Assembly: GCA_020024115.1 (NCBI GenBank)
Contig: JAHHUF010000089.1
Coordinates: 1 to 7,163 of the forward strand
Direction: 5' to 3'
Source: Anaerofilum sp.
GTDB taxonomy: Bacteria > Bacillota > Clostridia > Oscillospirales > Ruminococcaceae
DNA length: 7,163 bases
Shown: positions 5,333 to 7,163 of the stretch, in pieces
How the letters are laid out: the number at the start of each line of letters is the position of its first letter
How positions within the stretch are numbered: position 1 is the stretch's first letter
Notes under the pieces: model-generated
Told to the model about the DNA's origin: nothing
What the model saw: the letters and a program-made list of their open reading frames with translations, nothing else
Databases searched by the model: none
Position numbers and translations under genes: made by a program

Positions 5333-6987
5333 GGTTCGCTTTCTCCTTTATAATTTGTTGTTTGAATTTCCACATCAACCCCCATTGCTTGCAGCTGTTT
5401 GAGGGTATCTTCTGTGTTTACAGCCGCAGTTTCCTGTGGCTGTTTTAGTTTATCGTAAGGGCCGATGCCATAGCGAACACCGCACACCTCTTCGATCGTT
5501 TGTTTCAGCACCCGTTTTGCAGATTGATTTTTTCGGATATATTCCAAAAAGATTTCTGTACCGTCAATCAAGACACGCCGTCCATCACAAAACGCAGATG
5601 AATCTTTCAAATTGGCGTGTAAAAGAGGGGCTTTTTTCTTCAAAATTTCCACAATCTGCTGCCAATTTTCAAAAGGTTCCAGTGCATGGGCTTCTTTTGC
5701 TGTTGGCACAGATACAGATTTTTGGGGTTGTGATACAATGGGTTGCTCTTTTTGTTCTGGTTCAATAACCGGTTGTACAGGCTGTTGTATCGGCGCAGGC
5801 TGTGTCACTTTAAACCCACCCCCACCAATTGGTGGCAAATTATTTGCTGTATTGGCTGGTTGAGAAGAGTGTACTGGCTGCTGAACGATAGCCGACTGTT
5901 GTTCTGGCTGACACAGTTCAAACAATGCCAATTCCAGTTCAATCCGCTGGTCTGCACCACGGCTCATCTGCTCTATAGCATTTCCAAGCCGTCGAATGGC
6001 TCGAATACAGACAGTTTCAGAACAATTGTTTGCCGCCTGTAAGTATTCCTGTTCTTCTTCCGCTGAAATTCCTCCCAAAAGTTCCCCTTTTTGAGCAATT
6101 TTAGCCAACAGCAGATTGCGATAATGTGCAATCAATTCTTCAGTCAACCGCCGCAAATCTATGCTTTTCTGGCGCAGCTTTGCAATTTCCTCCAAAGCGT
6201 CCACTGCTTTTTGCTCAGACAATGCGTTGCTGATAGAGAACAAATATCCTCTTTCTGTAACCCCTGCCATTTGCCGCACAAGTTCTATGTTTACCTGTTC
6301 CGAAACGCTTGCACAGGTATCCAAAATGGAAAGACCATCGCGCAGTGCACCGTCTGCCAAACGAGCAATCAGCTCGGCTGCATTGTTGTCCAGTGCAATT
6401 GCTTCTTGTTGAGCAACATATTCCAATCGCTTTGCAATTTCGGCAGGCTGAATTCTTCCAAAATCATACCGCTGGCAACGGGAACGAATGGTTGCAGGCA
6501 CTTTGTGAATTTCGGTTGTTGCCAAAATAAAAATAATATGAGGCGGTGGCTCCTCCATAATTTTGAGCAGTGCATTAAATGCTGCAATGGACAGCATGTG
6601 CACCTCATCAATAATATACACTTTATATCTGCAAATTCCGGGAGTATATGCAGTTTCATCTCGCAAATCCCGAATACTGTCTACACCGTTATTGGATGCT
6701 GCATCAATCTCCACAACATCCAAAATAGAGCCATCATCAATCCCTTTGCAAATTTCACATTCGCCACAAGGGTCGCCATTGTGCTGATTGACACAATTGA
6801 CTGCTTTTGCAAAAATTTTTGCACAGGTTGTCTTGCCGGTTCCTCTTGTTCCGGTAAACAGATAGGCATGGCCCACTCTGTCCATACAAATTTGGTTTTG
6901 CAATGCTGTTACAATAGGAAGCTGCCCCACCACATCTTCAAACCGAACCGGTCGCCATTTGCGGTATAATGCTCGATAACCCGCCAT
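5329..6987 (-). CDS. dnaX: DNA polymerase III subunit tau (and possibly gamma)
   Basis: DnaX is the ATPase of the clamp loader and ties it to the polymerase and helicase at the fork. The 552-residue product has the N-terminal YRKWRPVRFEDVVGQ box, Walker A GTRGTGKT (46-53), a zinc module with Cys65, Cys74, Cys77 and Cys80, Walker B IIDEVH (125-130), and sensor 1 and SRC (169-171). A helical collar domain follows, then a Gln/Pro-rich linker at about 370-430 and a C-terminal domain starting near FENWQQIVEILKKKAPL. The start at ATG 6987 has AAAGGAG 9 nt upstream and the universal N-terminus; the frame is open further to 7143 but that part is SRP RNA. A run of six A in the mRNA (5632-5637) sits where slippage would yield a shorter gamma-like form. 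Confidence 0.98.
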   Translation of the reverse strand: MAGYRALYRKWRPVRFEDVVGQLPIVTALQNQICMDRVGHAYLFTGTRGTGKTTCAKIFAKAVNCVNQHNGDPCGECEICKGIDDGSILDVVEIDAASNNGVDSIRDLRDETAYTPGICRYKVYIIDEVHMLSIAAFNALLKIMEEPPPHIIFILATTEIHKVPATIRSRCQRYDFGRIQPAEIAKRLEYVAQQEAIALDNNAAELIARLADGALRDGLSILDTCASVSEQVNIELVRQMAGVTERGYLFSISNALSEQKAVDALEEIAKLRQKSIDLRRLTEELIAHYRNLLLAKIAQKGELLGGISAEEEQEYLQAANNCSETVCIRAIRRLGNAIEQMSRGADQRIELELALFELCQPEQQSAIVQQPVHSSQPANTANNLPPIGGGGFKVTQPAPIQQPVQPVIEPEQKEQPIVSQPQKSVSVPTAKEAHALEPFENWQQIVEILKKKAPLLHANLKDSSAFCDGRRVLIDGTEIFLEYIRKNQSAKRVLKQTIEEVCGVRYGIGPYDKLKQPQETAAVNTEDTLKQLQAMGVDVEIQTTNYKGESEP

Positions 6988-7018
6988 TTTCACTCGCTCC
7001 TTTTGCAAATGCCCAGTT

Positions 7019-7057
7019 AAAACAAAAACCGAACGCTGGGGCGACGGTAAAACCGTC
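7019..7057 (-). terminator. Probable 3' end/terminator of the SRP RNA gene
   Basis: On the minus strand a T-rich run TTTTTGTTTT (7019-7028) follows the SRP RNA. A perfect 6-bp hairpin GACGGT/ACCGTC (7043-7057) lies 14 nt before it but is not adjacent, so the stem that drives termination may use the RNA's 5' end outside the window. Since no separate dnaX promoter is visible in the 31 nt that remain, some read-through into dnaX is likely. Confidence 0.45.
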
Positions 7058-7163
7058 TGCTGTGTTGACTGGCATACGGAGGACAGGAGATCTGCGGCGC
7101 ACAGGGCATACCACTTAATGCTGCTCGGTTCCCCGCCTGACATGGTTCATGGGGCCCCATCGC
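7029..7163 (-). ncRNA. ffs: Signal recognition particle RNA (large Gram-positive type), 5' end cut off
   Basis: SRP RNA and Ffh form the particle that targets membrane proteins to the translocon. The Ffh-binding domain IV is unmistakable on the minus strand: GTCAGG (7136-7141), a 3-bp CGG/CCG stem with a GGAA tetraloop (7129-7132), then AGCAGC (7120-7125), followed by ATTAAGTGG. Well over 80 nt of RNA follow the loop, as in the roughly 270-nt Bacillus/Clostridium form with an Alu domain, rather than the short 4.5S RNA. The 5' half lies beyond the right edge. The position immediately upstream of dnaX is standard for Firmicutes. The 3' end at about 7029 is an estimate from the T-rich run. Confidence 0.88.

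Noticed and set aside
6091..6969. 292-codon frame antisense to dnaX
   Set aside because: A shadow of the dnaX ATPase domain; composition is Cys-, Asn- and Phe-rich as expected for a reverse-complement frame.
6988..7143. N-terminal extension of dnaX by 52 codons
   Set aside because: The extension reads through SRP RNA and the ffs terminator region. The DnaX N-terminus and a good ribosome binding site are at 6987.

Overview
The window looks like a piece of a clostridial (Firmicutes) chromosome. The main evidence is the minus-strand order SRP RNA, dnaX, ybaB, recR, which is characteristic of low-GC Gram-positives. Strong AGGAGG-type ribosome binding sites, consensus sigma-A promoters and smpB directly followed by ssrA fit this. 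Species cannot be read from the sequence. Nearly everything from about 850 to the right edge is on the minus strand, so the biological reading order is right to left.

Right part (7163 to 4300): a housekeeping cluster. The 3' portion of a large Gram-positive-type SRP RNA enters from the right edge and is followed by dnaX (clamp-loader tau subunit), ybaB (nucleoid-associated protein, overlapping dnaX by ATGA) and recR (recombination mediator). Two mutually exclusive stem-loops lie between ybaB and recR. Left of it (4202 to 3759) is an XRE-family regulator with a C-terminal membrane segment. Its reading frame is broken by one amber codon exactly where the HTH family has a conserved tryptophan, while its promoter, ribosome binding site and the rest of the frame remain.

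Centre (3726 to 2773): the trans-translation module. smpB has a near-ideal promoter of its own, and ssrA (tmRNA, about 350 nt, encoded tag ASKVIADNNKLALAA) has a second promoter.

Left part (2696 to 850): immediately downstream of ssrA is a two-gene operon, an XRE-ImmA/IrrE-type metallopeptidase antitoxin followed by a DUF4411 PIN-like toxin. It opens with a perfect 17-bp inverted repeat that contains the -35 box and closes with a strong hairpin terminator. The 3' end of tmRNA genes is a classic integration site, so this operon plausibly marks the start of an island. The leftmost 850 bases run on the plus strand. They hold two small unrecognised ORFs, a very clear terminator, and about 330 bases that probably encode no protein but are rich in short hairpins, consistent with the edge of a mobile element. 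No integrase, transposase or att repeat is visible.

The items most worth a second look are the amber-interrupted regulator, the palindrome that seems to serve both as ssrA terminator and toxin-antitoxin operator, the competing hairpins before recR, and the hairpin-rich stretch at 532-685. No wholly new system is demonstrated; the toxin-antitoxin pairing belongs to known families.
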